Under the pieces are notes generated by a model. The model was not told the DNA's origin. It made no database searches and saw nothing but the letters and a program-made list of their open reading frames with translations. Below are positions 53,232 to 63,082 of a stretch of DNA of 64,000 bases, piece by piece; the first letter of the stretch is position 1; the number at the start of each line of letters is the position of its first letter. This DNA comes from Streptomyces sp. NBC_00659 (lineage in GTDB: Bacteria; Actinomycetota; Actinomycetes; Streptomycetales; Streptomycetaceae): positions 1,178,001-1,242,000 of the forward strand of contig NZ_CP109031.1 in NCBI RefSeq assembly GCF_036226925.1, given 5' to 3'. A program made the position numbers and the translations under genes.

Positions 53232-54683
53232 GTGAAGAGTCTGGCTTGTGCAGGTCCCGCTGACGCCGCGCTGAGCGTGCTGTCCCACTTTCGTGTCGAG
53301 TTCTACGACTGCCTTTACCGCCGTGCGGATGCGCTCTTCGAGTTGACCGACGCGGTGCTATGTGCGGATGGTCCGGTGACGTCGCTGGTCGAGCTGACGC
53401 TGACGGCCGAGCATCGGCGCGGGCACGGAGCGATGTACGACGCGGTCAACCACGGCTGGCTGGAACCGCGCCGCCTGCGGCGGCTGCTGGCCTCCACCCC
53501 GCTGCCGAGGGCGGCCGACGGGCGGATCGTCCTCGCGGTCGATGTGAGCAACTGGCTGCGGTCCGACGCACCGACCAGTCCGGACCGGCTCTTCTGCCAC
53601 GTCTACGGGCGGGGCCGCAGCGCGGATCAGTTCGTCCCAGGCTGGCCCTACTCCTTCGTCGCCGCCCTGGAAACGGGACGCACCTCGTGGACCGCCGTGC
53701 TGGACGCTGTCCGTCTGGGCCCGGCCGACGACGCCACCGCGGTGACCGCCGCCCAGCTCCGCGCCGTCGTCGTCCGGCTCGTGCGGGCCGGGCAGTGGAG
53801 GCCCGGCGACGCGGACATCCTCGTCGTGATGGACTCCGGCTACGACGTCACCCGCCTCGCCTACGTCCTGGCGGACCTGCCCGTCGAGCTGGTCGGCCGC
53901 CTGCGCTCGGACCGGGTCATGCTCCGTGACGCAGGCCCCCGGCGTTCCACCCCGCGCGGCGGGCAGCCCCGCAAGCACGGCGGTGTCCTCACTTTCTCCA
54001 AACCGGACTCCTGGCACACTCCCGACCAGGCCACGACCTGCGACACCACCCGCTACGGCAAGACCGAAGTCCTCGCCTGGGACCGAATGCACCCGCGTCT
54101 GACAGCACGCGGGCCCTGGCTGGACCACTGTGGTGAACTTCCTTTGATCCACGGCACGTTGATTCGGCTGAAGGTCGATCACCTGCCCGGAGACCGCAAC
54201 CCGAAACCGGTCTGGCTATGGTCCTCCAGGACCTCGATGACCGGTGCGAACGTCGACCTGCGCTGGCAGGCGTTCCTGCGCAGATTCGACCTGGAACACA
54301 CCTTCCGGCTGTTCAAGCAGACCCTGGGCTGGACTGTCCCCAAGGTCCGCGACCCGCACACCGCCGACCTGTGGACCTGGCTGATCATCGCCGCCCACAC
54401 CCAGCTCCGCCTCGCCCGGCCCCTCGCCGAGGACCTCCGCCGCCCCTGGGAACGGCCCGCCGAGCCCCGACGGCTCACCCCAGCCCGCGTCCGCCGCGGG
54501 TTCCGCCACCTCCGCGCGAAGACCGCCATTCCCGCAGGTGTGCCCAAACCCTCCAAGCCCGGCCCCGGCCGCCCACCCGGCTCGAAAAACCGCAGGCCAG
54601 CCCCACGACACGAACCCGGGAAGACCGTGAAACGAGCCGACACCCTCACCGAACACATCCGCTTGAAACAGCAGCGAGGATAA
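53232..54683 (+). CDS. DDE transposase (IS4/IS701-like)
   Basis: 483 residues. The DDE triad is visible as Asp in IVLAVDVSNWLRSD, Asp in ILVVMDSGYDVT, and Glu in RFDLEHTFRLFKQTLGW (Y/F-x2-R-x3-E-type context). The C-terminus is basic (KPSKPGPGRPPGSKNRRPAP). GTG 53232 follows GAAGGAA in the arm of a stem-loop. The frame is intact, so the element may be active. It separates the MerR-linked gene from the SMI1 gene. Confidence 0.9.
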   Translation: MKSLACAGPADAALSVLSHFRVEFYDCLYRRADALFELTDAVLCADGPVTSLVELTLTAEHRRGHGAMYDAVNHGWLEPRRLRRLLASTPLPRAADGRIVLAVDVSNWLRSDAPTSPDRLFCHVYGRGRSADQFVPGWPYSFVAALETGRTSWTAVLDAVRLGPADDATAVTAAQLRAVVVRLVRAGQWRPGDADILVVMDSGYDVTRLAYVLADLPVELVGRLRSDRVMLRDAGPRRSTPRGGQPRKHGGVLTFSKPDSWHTPDQATTCDTTRYGKTEVLAWDRMHPRLTARGPWLDHCGELPLIHGTLIRLKVDHLPGDRNPKPVWLWSSRTSMTGANVDLRWQAFLRRFDLEHTFRLFKQTLGWTVPKVRDPHTADLWTWLIIAAHTQLRLARPLAEDLRRPWERPAEPRRLTPARVRRGFRHLRAKTAIPAGVPKPSKPGPGRPPGSKNRRPAPRHEPGKTVKRADTLTEHIRLKQQRG

Positions 54684-54855
54684 AGATCAAGCTCAGTGGC
54701 TGTTGCTCTACCGCTCTTGATGGTCGCGAGTTCGAGGCTGGCCACTCGGCCGGGTGCTCTCCCGGTCTTGCTGCGCTCGGCGGCGGCGCCTCCAGTCGCC
54801 GGTGTCGCCCACCCAGGCAGGCCGAGCGCCGGGGTCGCCGGTAGGGTCGGGCGCC

Positions 54856-55527
54856 ATGACCGAATGGACCGGGGTGCGTGATCGGGTTCTGGCTCTGGCC
54901 ACAGTGCCGGGCAGCGACAAGGTGTTCGGAGCGAGGGCGCACGGCTTTGCGCTCGATGCCACTCTGACCGCCGCCGAGGTGGCCGACCTCGAGGCGCGGC
55001 TGGACGTTGACCTGCCCGAGGACTATCGCTCGTTCCTACTGCGTGTCGGAGCCGGCGGGGCCGGCCCGGCTTACGGCATTCTCCCGGTGCGGCGCGCGGG
55101 TTCCGCAGGCTGGCACTGGGTCGGAGAGCTCCTTGAGGAGGTCGAGCCGGGCATGTTCGCCGAGCTGTTCCCGGGAGGGGCGGATCCGGAGGCAACGGTG
55201 GGGATCCTGGCTGAGCGACCGCTGGAGGAGGAGTTCGACGACCCCGCCGATCTCGACGCAGCCCTTGAGGCGTGGGAGGAGCGTTTGGGCGAGGTGCAGT
55301 ACGATCCGCGCCGCACAGCCGGGGCGCTTTGCCTGTGTGATGAGGGCTGCGGGCTGATGGTCTGGCTGGTCGTCACCGGATCGGAACGCGGCCGAATGTG
55401 GCGTGACCCACGCTGCAACGGCACGGATCTTCATCCGATGCGCGACACCGACGGCCTTCCACTGGACTTCGCCAGTTGGTACCTCGGGTGGCTCACAACC
55501 GCCGAGGCTGCCTGCGGGTTGGACTGA
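54856..55527 (+). CDS. SMI1/KNR4 (SUKH) family protein
   Basis: 223 residues. The SUKH core lies at about 35-80: LTAAEVADLEARLDVDLPEDYRSFLLRVGAGGAGPAYGILPV. An acidic middle (RPLEEEFDDPADLDAALEAWEE) and the C-terminal LCDEGCGLMVWLVVTGSERGRMW follow. Many SUKH proteins are immunity proteins against polymorphic toxins, and an Rhs toxin lies a few kb away, but no toxin gene is adjacent. ATG 54856 is chosen because the domain starts shortly after. It lies just downstream of the IS. Confidence 0.88.
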   Translation: MTEWTGVRDRVLALATVPGSDKVFGARAHGFALDATLTAAEVADLEARLDVDLPEDYRSFLLRVGAGGAGPAYGILPVRRAGSAGWHWVGELLEEVEPGMFAELFPGGADPEATVGILAERPLEEEFDDPADLDAALEAWEERLGEVQYDPRRTAGALCLCDEGCGLMVWLVVTGSERGRMWRDPRCNGTDLHPMRDTDGLPLDFASWYLGWLTTAEAACGLD

Positions 55528-56096
55528 TAGCAAGAAGTCCGCTGCCGATCTTGAAAGCACGCGACTCGAGGCTGTCGCCCGATTGGGGTCTCGGGACGGC
55601 ACCTCGGACCTCCACCAGAGCGACGACACGACATGTCACCACTGCCACCGGCCCGCCGACCCCATTCATGACCAGCGGAAACGCAGCTATCAAACCTGGA
55701 AAGACAACAACTTCTCAGTCCAACAGGCAGCGGTTGGGTACGGCGTCTCCCCGCGTGTACTCGCCGACATACGTCGCCAGAAGGACATCCCCTTCAGCTT
55801 GCCCTGCGTGACGTCCGGGTCGCTCACCTCGCACGCCCCTCACCTCCGGCGCTCCGTCCTCCTCGTCATCGGTCGGGCTGACAGGGGACGCGCCCCGCGG
55901 TTGCGCCCCGAAGCCTCCGCCACTGCACCGACCAGGCATCTCCGCCTCCGTCAGCATCGCGTTATGGGTGCGGGGCTTGCCGTCAAGCATCCGTCAGCGA
56001 GGGGCCCCGACCCCGGTGGGGCGGGCATAGCTTCATCGCAGCGCCCGGCCGATCCGGACCGGGCGGCGCACGTCGCCTTCCGCGAGGAGCAACACC
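55528..56096. other. Intergenic region without supported gene
   Basis: 570 bases. Frames crossing it (for example one containing RKRSYQTWKDNNFSVQQAAV) lack family features and consistent codon bias. Base composition is uneven, so it may be debris of past insertions next to the IS. The last bases hold the ribosome binding site GAGGAG of the next gene. Confidence 0.45.
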
Positions 56097-56477
56097 ATGT
56101 CTCCAGTCGAGTACTCCGAGGACCCCGAGCCCTCTGAACCCTTCCCGGCCGGACTTCTCTTCGTCCCTGTCCGGTCGGGGCCAGCGGGCTGTACGGCCCG
56201 GTTCTTCCGCACTCCGCTGGGCGGCCGTACGGCCGTCGGCTTCACCTCGGTCGCGAGGCTGACCGCCACACTCGGCCCGGACCAGACCTCCATCCGGCTC
56301 TCCGAACCAGCACTGCGCGCCCTCGCCGCACCTCTGGGCGTCACCGCCCTCACCGTCGACCCGCAGTTCTCCGCCCCCACGACCGACCGCACCGCGGCTT
56401 CCGGGATGCGGCGATGCGCAGGGCGGTGGTGCCGTCGGAGGCCGCGTCCACGCCGTACTTGCGGGCCTGCAGGTTGA
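56097..56477 (+). CDS. SAV_915-like small protein, 3' end replaced
   Basis: 126 codons. The first 97 (EYSEDPEPSEPFPAGLLFVPVRSGPAG to APLGVTALTVDPQFSAP) resemble SAV_915-type SseB-like proteins of Streptomyces. GAGGAG precedes ATG 56097. After TTDRTAA the frame runs antisense through the kdpE fragment (MRRCAGRWCRRRPRPR), so the natural C-terminus has been replaced by DNA joined at about 56395. The domain looks nearly whole and could still fold. Its function is unknown. Confidence 0.7.
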   Translation: MSPVEYSEDPEPSEPFPAGLLFVPVRSGPAGCTARFFRTPLGGRTAVGFTSVARLTATLGPDQTSIRLSEPALRALAAPLGVTALTVDPQFSAPTTDRTAASGMRRCAGRWCRRRPRPRRTCGPAG

Positions 56478-56532
56478 TCACGAGGGCCCGGACGAGCTGA
56501 GGGTCGTCCTCCACCACCAGTACCCGGGTCAT
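56395..56532 (-). pseudogene. kdpE: kdpE response-regulator fragment
   Basis: ATG 56532 begins MTRVLVVEDDPQLVRALVIN, the KdpE receiver start with its acidic pocket. Homology ends at residue 46 (LRIAASRKP), before the phosphoacceptor Asp. The remaining receiver and the winged-helix domain are missing. The break coincides with the 3' end of the SAV_915-like gene on the other strand, so a deletion or recombination fused the two. It lies 124 bp after kdpC with no kdpD between, where a Streptomyces kdp operon would normally continue. Confidence 0.8.
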
Positions 56533-56656
56533 CGGTGTGTGCCTTCTCTGTGGGACGGAGGGCCGGATCCTGTGGAACCGGTTTCGTGAACGCGGGAGTC
56601 GACGAGCCGGGGTGTCTTCCCCGGTCGCCAACTCCCGCGCGGTGTGCGTAAGGCCA

Positions 56657-57325
56657 TCAGCTCTTCGCCACGAGTTCCTTGAGCGCGATGTTGAGGTCGA
56701 GGACGTTGACGCGGGGTTCGCCGATGAAGCCGAGGGTCCGGCCGTCGGTGTGCTCGTCGACCAGCTTCCGCACCTGGGCGACGAGCAGGTGGTTCTTCTC
56801 GGCGACCCGGTGGACCTGGATGTCCGCGTATTCCGGGGAGATGTCGGGGTCGAGGCCGGAGCCGGAGGAGGTGACCGCCTCGGCGGGCACGTCCGCGGGC
56901 TTGACCGTGTAGCCGGGGACCGAGTTGTCCTTGACGACGGCGGCCTTGGCGTCCTTGACCCACTTGATCAGGTCGGCGTTGTCACCGGACCGGTTGGTGG
57001 CGCCGGACAGGATCAGCTTGTACTGGGTGTTGACGCTGTTGGTCCCCAGACCGTTCTGCGGACGGCCCTGGAACCACTTCAGGTCCGGCTCCGGGGTCTC
57101 CTGACCCTTCTTCAGCGGCAGGTTGTACGCCTGCCCGATGAGCGAGGAGCCGACCACCTTGCCGTCCGCCTTGATCTCCGAGCCGTTCGCTTTGCCGGGG
57201 AAGATCCCTTGGGCGATACCGGTGACGGCGAGCGGATACAGCACACCGCACACGACGGTCAGGACGAGCAGGGCGCGCAGGCCGGCCCAGAGCAACCGGG
57301 CCGTGTTGCTTACCGAGTTGTTCAT
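56657..57325 (-). CDS. kdpC: Potassium-transporting ATPase subunit C
   Basis: 222 residues. One N-terminal TM (LLWAGLRALLVLTVVCGVLYPLAVTGIAQ), then the periplasm-side KdpC domain with GSSLIGQ, WFQGRP and SGSGLDPDISPEYADIQVHRVA. KdpC stabilises the KdpFABC complex and helps ATP binding. It lies 5 bp after kdpB. Confidence 0.96.
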   Translation of the reverse strand: MNNSVSNTARLLWAGLRALLVLTVVCGVLYPLAVTGIAQGIFPGKANGSEIKADGKVVGSSLIGQAYNLPLKKGQETPEPDLKWFQGRPQNGLGTNSVNTQYKLILSGATNRSGDNADLIKWVKDAKAAVVKDNSVPGYTVKPADVPAEAVTSSGSGLDPDISPEYADIQVHRVAEKNHLLVAQVRKLVDEHTDGRTLGFIGEPRVNVLDLNIALKELVAKS

Positions 57326-57330
57326 GAGGA

Positions 57331-59460
57331 TCAGCCGATTCCGGGGATGAGGGAGATGAGCAGGTCGATGATCTTGATGCCGATGAACGGGGCGACGAGG
57401 CCGCCGAGTCCGTAGATCCCGAGGTTGCGCCGCAGCAGCTTGTCGGCGCTGACCGGGCGGTACTGCACGCCCCGCAGGGCGAGCGGCACCAGCGCGATGA
57501 TGATCAGCGCGTTGAAGATGACGGCCGAGAGGATCGCGGAGTCGGGCGAGGACAGGTGCATGATGTTCAGCTTGTCCAGGCCCGGGTAGACGGCGGCGAA
57601 CAGCGCCGGGATGATCGCGAAGTACTTGGCGACGTCGTTGGCGATGGAGAATGTCGTCAACGCGCCCCGGGTGATCAGCAGTTGCTTGCCGATCTCGACG
57701 ATCTCGATGAGTTTGGTGGGGTTGGAGTCCAGGTCCACCATGTTCCCGGCCTCCTTGGCGGCCGAGGTTCCGGTGTTCATGGCCACGCCGACGTCGGCCT
57801 GGGCCAGCGCGGGGGCGTCGTTGGTGCCGTCGCCGGTCATCGCGACGAGCTTGCCGCCGGCCTGTTCCCGCTTGATGAGCGCCATCTTGTCCTCAGGAGT
57901 TGCCTCCGCGAGGAAGTCGTCGACGCCCGCCTCCTCGGCGATCGCCTTGGCGGTCAGCGGGTTGTCGCCCGTGATCATGATGGTCTTGATGCCCATGCGG
58001 CGCAGCTCGTCGAACCGCTCGCGCATGCCGTCCTTGACGACGTCCTTGAGATGGATGACCCCCAGGATCCGGGCTCCCTGCTCGTCCTCGACGGCGACCA
58101 GCAGCGGGGTGCCGCCCGCCTCGGAGATCCGGTTGGCCAGGGTGTCGGCGTCCGCGGACACCTCACCGCCCTGTTCCTTGACCCAGGTGATGACCGAACC
58201 GGCCGCGCCCTTGCGAATCCTGCGGCCGTCGACGTCCACACCCGACATGCGGGTCTGGGCGGTGAAGGCGATCCACTCGGCGCCTGCGAGTTCACCCTGG
58301 TGGCGCTCGCGCAACCCGTACTTCTCCTTCGCCAGGACGACGATCGAGCGACCCTCGGGTGTCTCGTCGGCCAGCGAGGAGAGCTGGGCGGCGTCAGCGA
58401 CCTCGGCCTCGGTCGTCCCCGCCACCGGCACGAACTCCGACGCCTGTCGGTTGCCCAACGTAATGGTGCCGGTCTTGTCCAGCAGCAGCGTAGAGACGTC
58501 ACCGGCGGCCTCGACCGCCCGTCCGGACATCGCGAGCACGTTGCGCTGCACCAGCCGGTCCATGCCGGCGATGCCGATCGCGGAGAGCAGGGCGCCGATG
58601 GTGGTCGGGATCAGGCAGACCAGCAGGGCCACCAGCACGACCATCGTGAGGTGGGTGCCGGCGTAGTCCGCGAACGGCGGCAGGGTGGCCACCGCGAGCA
58701 GGAAGACGATCGTCAGCGAGGCGAGCAGGATGTTCAGCGCGATCTCGTTGGGTGTCTTCTGCCGGGCCGCGCCCTCGACCAGGGCGATCATCCGGTCGAT
58801 GAAGGTCTCGCCGGGCTTCGTCGTGATCTTGACGACGATCCGGTCGGAGAGGACCTTCGTACCGCCGGTGACCGCGGACCGGTCGCCGCCGGACTCCCGG
58901 ATCACCGGGGCGGACTCACCGGTGATGGCCGACTCGTCGACGGACGCGACACCCTCGACGACGTCACCGTCGCCGGGGATGATGTCGCCCGCCTCGCAGA
59001 CGACCAGGTCACCGATCTTCAGCTCGGTGCCGGGCACGTGCTCCTCGCGGTCACCCACCAGACGTCGGGCCACCGTGTCGGTCTTGGCCTTGCGCAGGGT
59101 GTCCGCCTGCGCCTTGCCGCGCCCTTCGGCCACCGCCTCCGCCAGGTTGGCGAAGACGACGGTGAGCCACAGCCAGGCACTGATCGCCCAGCCGAACCAG
59201 TCACCCGGGTCCTTGAAGGAGAATACCGTCGTCAGCACGGAGCCGACCAGGACGACGAACATCACGGGCGACTTGACCATCACCCGCGGGTCCAGCTTGC
59301 GGAACGCGTCCGGCAGCGACCTGATCAGCTGCCTAGGGTCGAACAGACCCGCGCCGACCTTTCCTTCGTCCTTGTGGCCGGTCGGCACATCGCTGTGCGG
59401 CGCCCGAGTGGGAGTAGTCGTGGACACAGCGTCCTCTTGGTTGTCTATGCGAGTGGTCAT
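57331..59460 (-). CDS. kdpB: Potassium-transporting ATPase subunit B (P-type ATPase)
   Basis: 709 residues. P-type phosphorylation site [19 protein letters not shown] in ITGESAPV, the [19 protein letters not shown] hinge and several TMs, with the C-terminal [20 protein letters not shown] motif. It drives K+ uptake through KdpA by ATP hydrolysis. ATG 59460 overlaps the kdpA stop (ATGA). A short N-terminal extension ([14 protein letters not shown]) precedes the core. Confidence 0.97.
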   Translation of the reverse strand: MTTRIDNQEDAVSTTTPTRAPHSDVPTGHKDEGKVGAGLFDPRQLIRSLPDAFRKLDPRVMVKSPVMFVVLVGSVLTTVFSFKDPGDWFGWAISAWLWLTVVFANLAEAVAEGRGKAQADTLRKAKTDTVARRLVGDREEHVPGTELKIGDLVVCEAGDIIPGDGDVVEGVASVDESAITGESAPVIRESGGDRSAVTGGTKVLSDRIVVKITTKPGETFIDRMIALVEGAARQKTPNEIALNILLASLTIVFLLAVATLPPFADYAGTHLTMVVLVALLVCLIPTTIGALLSAIGIAGMDRLVQRNVLAMSGRAVEAAGDVSTLLLDKTGTITLGNRQASEFVPVAGTTEAEVADAAQLSSLADETPEGRSIVVLAKEKYGLRERHQGELAGAEWIAFTAQTRMSGVDVDGRRIRKGAAGSVITWVKEQGGEVSADADTLANRISEAGGTPLLVAVEDEQGARILGVIHLKDVVKDGMRERFDELRRMGIKTIMITGDNPLTAKAIAEEAGVDDFLAEATPEDKMALIKREQAGGKLVAMTGDGTNDAPALAQADVGVAMNTGTSAAKEAGNMVDLDSNPTKLIEIVEIGKQLLITRGALTTFSIANDVAKYFAIIPALFAAVYPGLDKLNIMHLSSPDSAILSAVIFNALIIIALVPLALRGVQYRPVSADKLLRRNLGIYGLGGLVAPFIGIKIIDLLISLIPGIG

Positions 59461-61121
59461 GACGCCAGCCCCTCGGCCAGCGGGCCCAGCGCGAGGGCCG
59501 GGAAGTAGGTCAGACCGGTGATGATCAGGACCGCGCCCACCAGCAGACCGGTGAACAGCGGCTTCTCGGTCCGCAGGGTGCCCGCGGTTGCCGGGACCGG
59601 CTTCTGCTCGGCGAGCGAACCCGCCAGCGCCAGGACGAACACCATCGGCAGGAATCGGCCGAGCAGCATGACCAGACCGATCGTGCTGTTGAACCACTGC
59701 GTGTCCGCGTTCAGGCCCGCGAACGCCGAACCGTTGTTGTTGGCACCCGAGGTGTAGGCGTAGAGGATCTCGGAGAATCCGTGCGCGCCGCTGTTGGTCA
59801 TCGAGTTGCCCGGGGTCGGCAGGGCCATCGCCGCCGCGGTGAAGATCAGCACCAGTGCCGGGGTGATCAGGATGTAGCAGGCCGCGAACTTGATCTCGCG
59901 GGTGCCGATCTTCTTGCCCAGGTACTCCGGTGTACGCCCGACCATCAGACCGGCGATGAACACCGCGATGATCGCCATGATGAGCATGCCGTAGAGGCCG
60001 GATCCGGTGCCGCCGGGCGCGATCTCGCCGAGCTGCATGCCCAGCATGGTGATACCGCCGCCGAGACCGGTGAAGGAGGAGTGGAAGGAGTCCACCGCTC
60101 CGGTCGAGGTCAGGGTGGTCGCGACCGCGAAGATCGACGAGGCGCCGACGCCGAAGCGCGTCTCCTTGCCCTCCATCGCCCCGCCAGCAATATCGAAGGC
60201 CGGACCGTGGTGGTGGAACTCGGTCGCCATCATCAGCGCGGTGAAACCGATCCAGATGGTGACCATCGTGGCGAGGATCGCGTACCCCTGCTTCACCGAG
60301 CCGACCATCACGCCGAAAGTGCGGGTCAGCGCGAACGGGATCACCAGGATCAGGAAGATCTCGAAGAGGTTCGAGAACGGGGTGGGGTTCTCGAAGGGGT
60401 GGGCGGAGTTGGCGTTGAAGTAGCCGCCGCCGTTGGTACCGATCTCCTTGATCGCCTCCTGCGAGGCGACCGCGCCGCCGTTCCACTGCTGCGAACCGCC
60501 GAAGAACTGGCCCACCGAGTGGATGCCGGCAAAGTTCTGGATCGCCCCGCACGCCACCAGGACGACCGCGGCGACCACCGACAGCGGCAGCAGGATACGG
60601 ACCGTGCCACGCACCAGGTCGGACCAGAAGTTGCCCAGCTCACCGGTCCGCGATCGGGCGAAGCCACGGACGAGAGCCACCGCCACCGCCATGCCGACGG
60701 CCGCGGAGACGAAGTTCTGCACGGCCAGACCGGCGGTCTGCACGACGTGGCCCATGGCCTGCTCGCCGTAGTACGACTGCCAGTTGGTGTTCGTCACGAA
60801 CGACGCGGCGGTGTTGAACGCCTGGTCCGGGTCGATGGCCGTAAAGCCGAGCGAGCCGGGCAGATGGCCCTGCACCCGCTGGAGGAGGTAGAGGAAGAGG
60901 ACGCTGACGGCGGAGAAGGCGAGGACACCGCGCAGGTACGCGGGCCAGCGCATCTGCGCATTGGGGTTGGCACCGATGCCCTTGTAGATCCACTTCTCGA
61001 CACGCAGGTGCTTGTCGGAGGAGTAGACCCTGGCCATGTAGTCGCCGAGGGGACGGTAGGCGAGGGCCAGTGCCGCTATCAGAGCCAGCAGCTGGAGCAC
61101 GCCGGCGAGAACGGGACTCAT
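59457..61121 (-). CDS. kdpA: Potassium-transporting ATPase subunit A
   Basis: 554 residues, about ten TMs. It has SKT-type selectivity loops: [53 protein letters not shown] and [15 protein letters not shown]. It is the K+ channel-like subunit of KdpFABC. It starts 8 bp after kdpF. Confidence 0.97.
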   Translation of the reverse strand: MSPVLAGVLQLLALIAALALAYRPLGDYMARVYSSDKHLRVEKWIYKGIGANPNAQMRWPAYLRGVLAFSAVSVLFLYLLQRVQGHLPGSLGFTAIDPDQAFNTAASFVTNTNWQSYYGEQAMGHVVQTAGLAVQNFVSAAVGMAVAVALVRGFARSRTGELGNFWSDLVRGTVRILLPLSVVAAVVLVACGAIQNFAGIHSVGQFFGGSQQWNGGAVASQEAIKEIGTNGGGYFNANSAHPFENPTPFSNLFEIFLILVIPFALTRTFGVMVGSVKQGYAILATMVTIWIGFTALMMATEFHHHGPAFDIAGGAMEGKETRFGVGASSIFAVATTLTSTGAVDSFHSSFTGLGGGITMLGMQLGEIAPGGTGSGLYGMLIMAIIAVFIAGLMVGRTPEYLGKKIGTREIKFAACYILITPALVLIFTAAAMALPTPGNSMTNSGAHGFSEILYAYTSGANNNGSAFAGLNADTQWFNSTIGLVMLLGRFLPMVFVLALAGSLAEQKPVPATAGTLRTEKPLFTGLLVGAVLIITGLTYFPALALGPLAEGLAS

Positions 61122-61129
61122 ATCGAGGC

Positions 61130-61219
61130 TCAGAACCTCTCCGGGAAGACAAGGGCGAGGACGAGATAGCCCAGCAGGGCGACGGCCACGATCAGGCCGA
61201 CAATGTTCTCGGCGGTCAC
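61130..61219 (-). CDS. kdpF: Potassium-transporting ATPase subunit F
   Basis: 29 residues from GTG 61219, a single [22 protein letters not shown], ending PERF, the standard KdpF sequence. KdpF is a lipid-like stabiliser of the Kdp complex. Its start overlaps the stop of a preceding 27-codon frame (GTGA), and kdpA follows after 8 bp. Confidence 0.93.
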   Translation of the reverse strand: MTAENIVGLIVAVALLGYLVLALVFPERF

Positions 61220-61299
61220 AGCTTCGTCACCCCCTTGGCGACGAGCGCCACCAGCGCGAACACCGCGATCGTGGTGACGACGAAGGCCAGGTCGGCCAT
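61216..61299 (-). CDS. 27-residue single-TM micropeptide upstream of kdpF
   Basis: ATG 61299, preceded by TAGGAGC, encodes [20 protein letters not shown] followed by AKGVTKL. It is one hydrophobic helix with a short charged tail. The stop overlaps the kdpF GTG, so translation is coupled. It may be a Kdp accessory peptide or simply a coupling ORF. The good ribosome binding site and overlap make it more than a chance frame. Confidence 0.75.
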   Translation of the reverse strand: MADLAFVVTTIAVFALVALVAKGVTKL

Positions 61300-61611
61300 C
61301 GTGAGCTCCTAGAAGAGGTTCGGATCGAACGGACGATTAGAGGTAACCGTCTCTCTGGCCGAATTCGAGCGTCGTTGACGGCTCCCATACGGAGGCTCGG
61401 ACACCTTTGACGGAACTCTTACGACCGGGTCATCCATCTGCCGGAAACGCTCGCCCATCCGCATGAGACGTCGACGGTCGGCGCCGTCGAGGTGCGGGAA
61501 TCCCTTTCCGGCAGCCCCTGCCACGCCCTGGCGTCAAGAGCGAGCAGGGTGCCCATCAGAGTCGCGTCAAGGCAGGCGGTTCCGGCTTCCCGGGTCTCTA
61601 CCTTCGGCAGC
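61300..61611. promoter_or_regulatory. Divergent promoter region of kdp and the 61612 gene
   Basis: 310 bases between two divergently read genes. On the minus strand TCTAAT at about 61335-61340 is a possible -10 for kdp. No c-di-AMP (ydaO-type) riboswitch core was recognised, and no clear KdpE site. Confidence 0.4.
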
Positions 61612-62169
61612 ATGGAACGCCACCACGACGCGCGACACGACGCGGTCCACACTCCTCCAGAGCCGCCCGCGGAAGTGGCGTACGACCGCCGCTGGGCAGG
61701 GGATCTTCACAGCTCGATCCGCTGCGCAGCCGTACTCGTCGTCCTTCTCCTGCTGATCGACTGGGGCGCGGGCACTTTCAGCCCCCCGCGCGGCGCTCTG
61801 TGGGCCGGGCTCGGCGTGCTCCTGTTCCTGGTGCTGTACCCGCCCAGGGTCAGCGTGGGCAAGGGCTGGCTGGCCTCACGCGGACTGCTGCGGAAGCGGC
61901 GGGTACGCACCGACCTGCTGGTGTCGGTGCGCTGTCTGGACGGCGTCTCGCAGCGGCTGGTCCTGCGGGACGCGTCCGGTGCGCGGGTCGAGATCAACCC
62001 CCAGGTACTGGTGAACAACCCCGAACTTTGGCACCGCCTGGAGGAGGACGCCCAGAAGTCGGCGGCGTCCGGAACACTCATGTGTGGGGCGACCGCGTTG
62101 CGCCGGGTCTCGGAGCGGATCGACCGCGAGACCGCCCTGACCGTCTTCAAGGTCTCCGGCCTGGACTGA
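61612..62169 (+). CDS. Small membrane protein, hypothetical
   Basis: 185 residues. Two adjacent TMs (about 40-58 and 63-80: CAAVLVVLLLLIDWG, then GALWAGLGVLLFLVLYPPRV) are followed by a PH-like soluble half (LVSVRCLDGVSQRLVLRDASGARVEINPQVLVNNPELWHRLEED). No named family is recognised, although the second half resembles bacterial PH domains. It is divergent from kdp and convergent on the DUF4118 gene. ATG 61612 lies close to the hydrophobic region. Confidence 0.8.
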   Translation: MERHHDARHDAVHTPPEPPAEVAYDRRWAGDLHSSIRCAAVLVVLLLLIDWGAGTFSPPRGALWAGLGVLLFLVLYPPRVSVGKGWLASRGLLRKRRVRTDLLVSVRCLDGVSQRLVLRDASGARVEINPQVLVNNPELWHRLEEDAQKSAASGTLMCGATALRRVSERIDRETALTVFKVSGLD

Positions 62170-62242
62170 GCCCACGCTCCGTCGCACTCGCCTGCCCACC
62201 GAATGCGGCTGCACACCGGACATGAGGATGGCCAGCGAGTTG

Positions 62243-63082
62243 TCAGCCGTCCATCACCGGCCCAGCCGTGTCGAGAGCCGCACCCGTCTGGTCGGCGAGG
62301 GTGACCGCGACCAGGCGTGCCTGGAGCGGCGGTACGGGGCCCGGGCCGGGGGTGAGCATGAAGCGGCCCAGGTAGCGGCCGTTGCCGTGGGTACGCAGCT
62401 CGATCTCGCCGTCCGGCCAGCCGCTCGCGTCGAGATCCCAGTGCCGCCGCCCGACCGCCACGTTGCCGTCCTGTTCCAGGCGCGGCGGCTGCCCCATCAG
62501 GGTGCCGTACTCGAAGCGGCAGCCACGCAGGCCGAGGAGCTCGGTCAGCTCCCGGCGGACGTGGTCGACCACGGTGTCCGAGGACTTCGCGGACTGCGCG
62601 AGCTCGGCCGTCTCGTGGATCCGGGCCAGGTATCCCGCGTCCGTCACGGTGATCACTTCGAGGCGGCGGGCGCGGGCCGCGAGCTGGGACACGACCATGC
62701 CGACGATCAGCAGCAGGACGGCCGTCTCGATGTCCGAGGACGCGGTGATGTCGAAGGTCTGGTAGGGACGGGTGAGGAAGAAGTCGAACCAGGCCGCCGC
62801 CGACAACGCCGCGAGCGCCCCCGCCGTACGGCTGCCGATCGCCGCGACCGCGACGACCACCACGACCAGGATCAGCGCCGCGCTCGTACGCGACAGATCC
62901 GTGCGGAAGGGCACGAGGACGAGTGCCACCAGGAACGGGCCCAGGAGACCCACCACCAGGGCGAGCCGGTCCCGTATCGGATATCCGGTCGTCATGCCGT
63001 CACCTCCTGCGCTCGTCACGACGGCTCCGAGCCCCTGTGTCCTGGCGCTCACGAGTCCTGGTGTGCCGCTTTCGGTGTTCAT
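62243..63082 (-). CDS. DUF4118 membrane protein (KdpD-like sensor module without kinase)
   Basis: 279 residues. Four close TMs (LALVVGLLGPFLVALVLVPF, then SAALILVVVVVAVAAIG, and others) with the KdpD-type AAWFDFFLTRPYQTFDITASSDIETAVLLLIVGMVVS. A GAF-like region lies downstream. It has no HisKA/HATPase, so it looks like the sensing half of KdpD encoded alone. ATG 63082 overlaps the stop of the kinase gene in its restored frame (ATGA), hence one operon. Confidence 0.85.
   Translation of the reverse strand: MNTESGTPGLVSARTQGLGAVVTSAGGDGMTTGYPIRDRLALVVGLLGPFLVALVLVPFRTDLSRTSAALILVVVVVAVAAIGSRTAGALAALSAAAWFDFFLTRPYQTFDITASSDIETAVLLLIVGMVVSQLAARARRLEVITVTDAGYLARIHETAELAQSAKSSDTVVDHVRRELTELLGLRGCRFEYGTLMGQPPRLEQDGNVAVGRRHWDLDASGWPDGEIELRTHGNGRYLGRFMLTPGPGPVPPLQARLVAVTLADQTGAALDTAGPVMDG

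Larger units (their letters stand above)
53140..54705. mobile_element. Insertion sequence, apparently complete (approximate ends)
   Basis: The element holds one intact DDE transposase gene. The left end reads CTGACCTGCTGATCTTGGCC and the right end, on the other strand, CTGAGCTTGATCTTTATCC. These share CTGA, CT and TGATCTT and look like imperfect terminal inverted repeats. No target duplication could be fixed by eye, so the boundaries are approximate. Confidence 0.6.

Noticed and set aside
55403..56137. Open frame bridging the SMI1 and SAV_915-like genes
   Set aside because: It starts inside the SMI1 gene, has no homology, and changes composition along its length.
61300..61611. c-di-AMP (ydaO) riboswitch upstream of kdp
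   Set aside because: I could not find the conserved ydaO core motifs. Only an ordinary divergent promoter region is seen.
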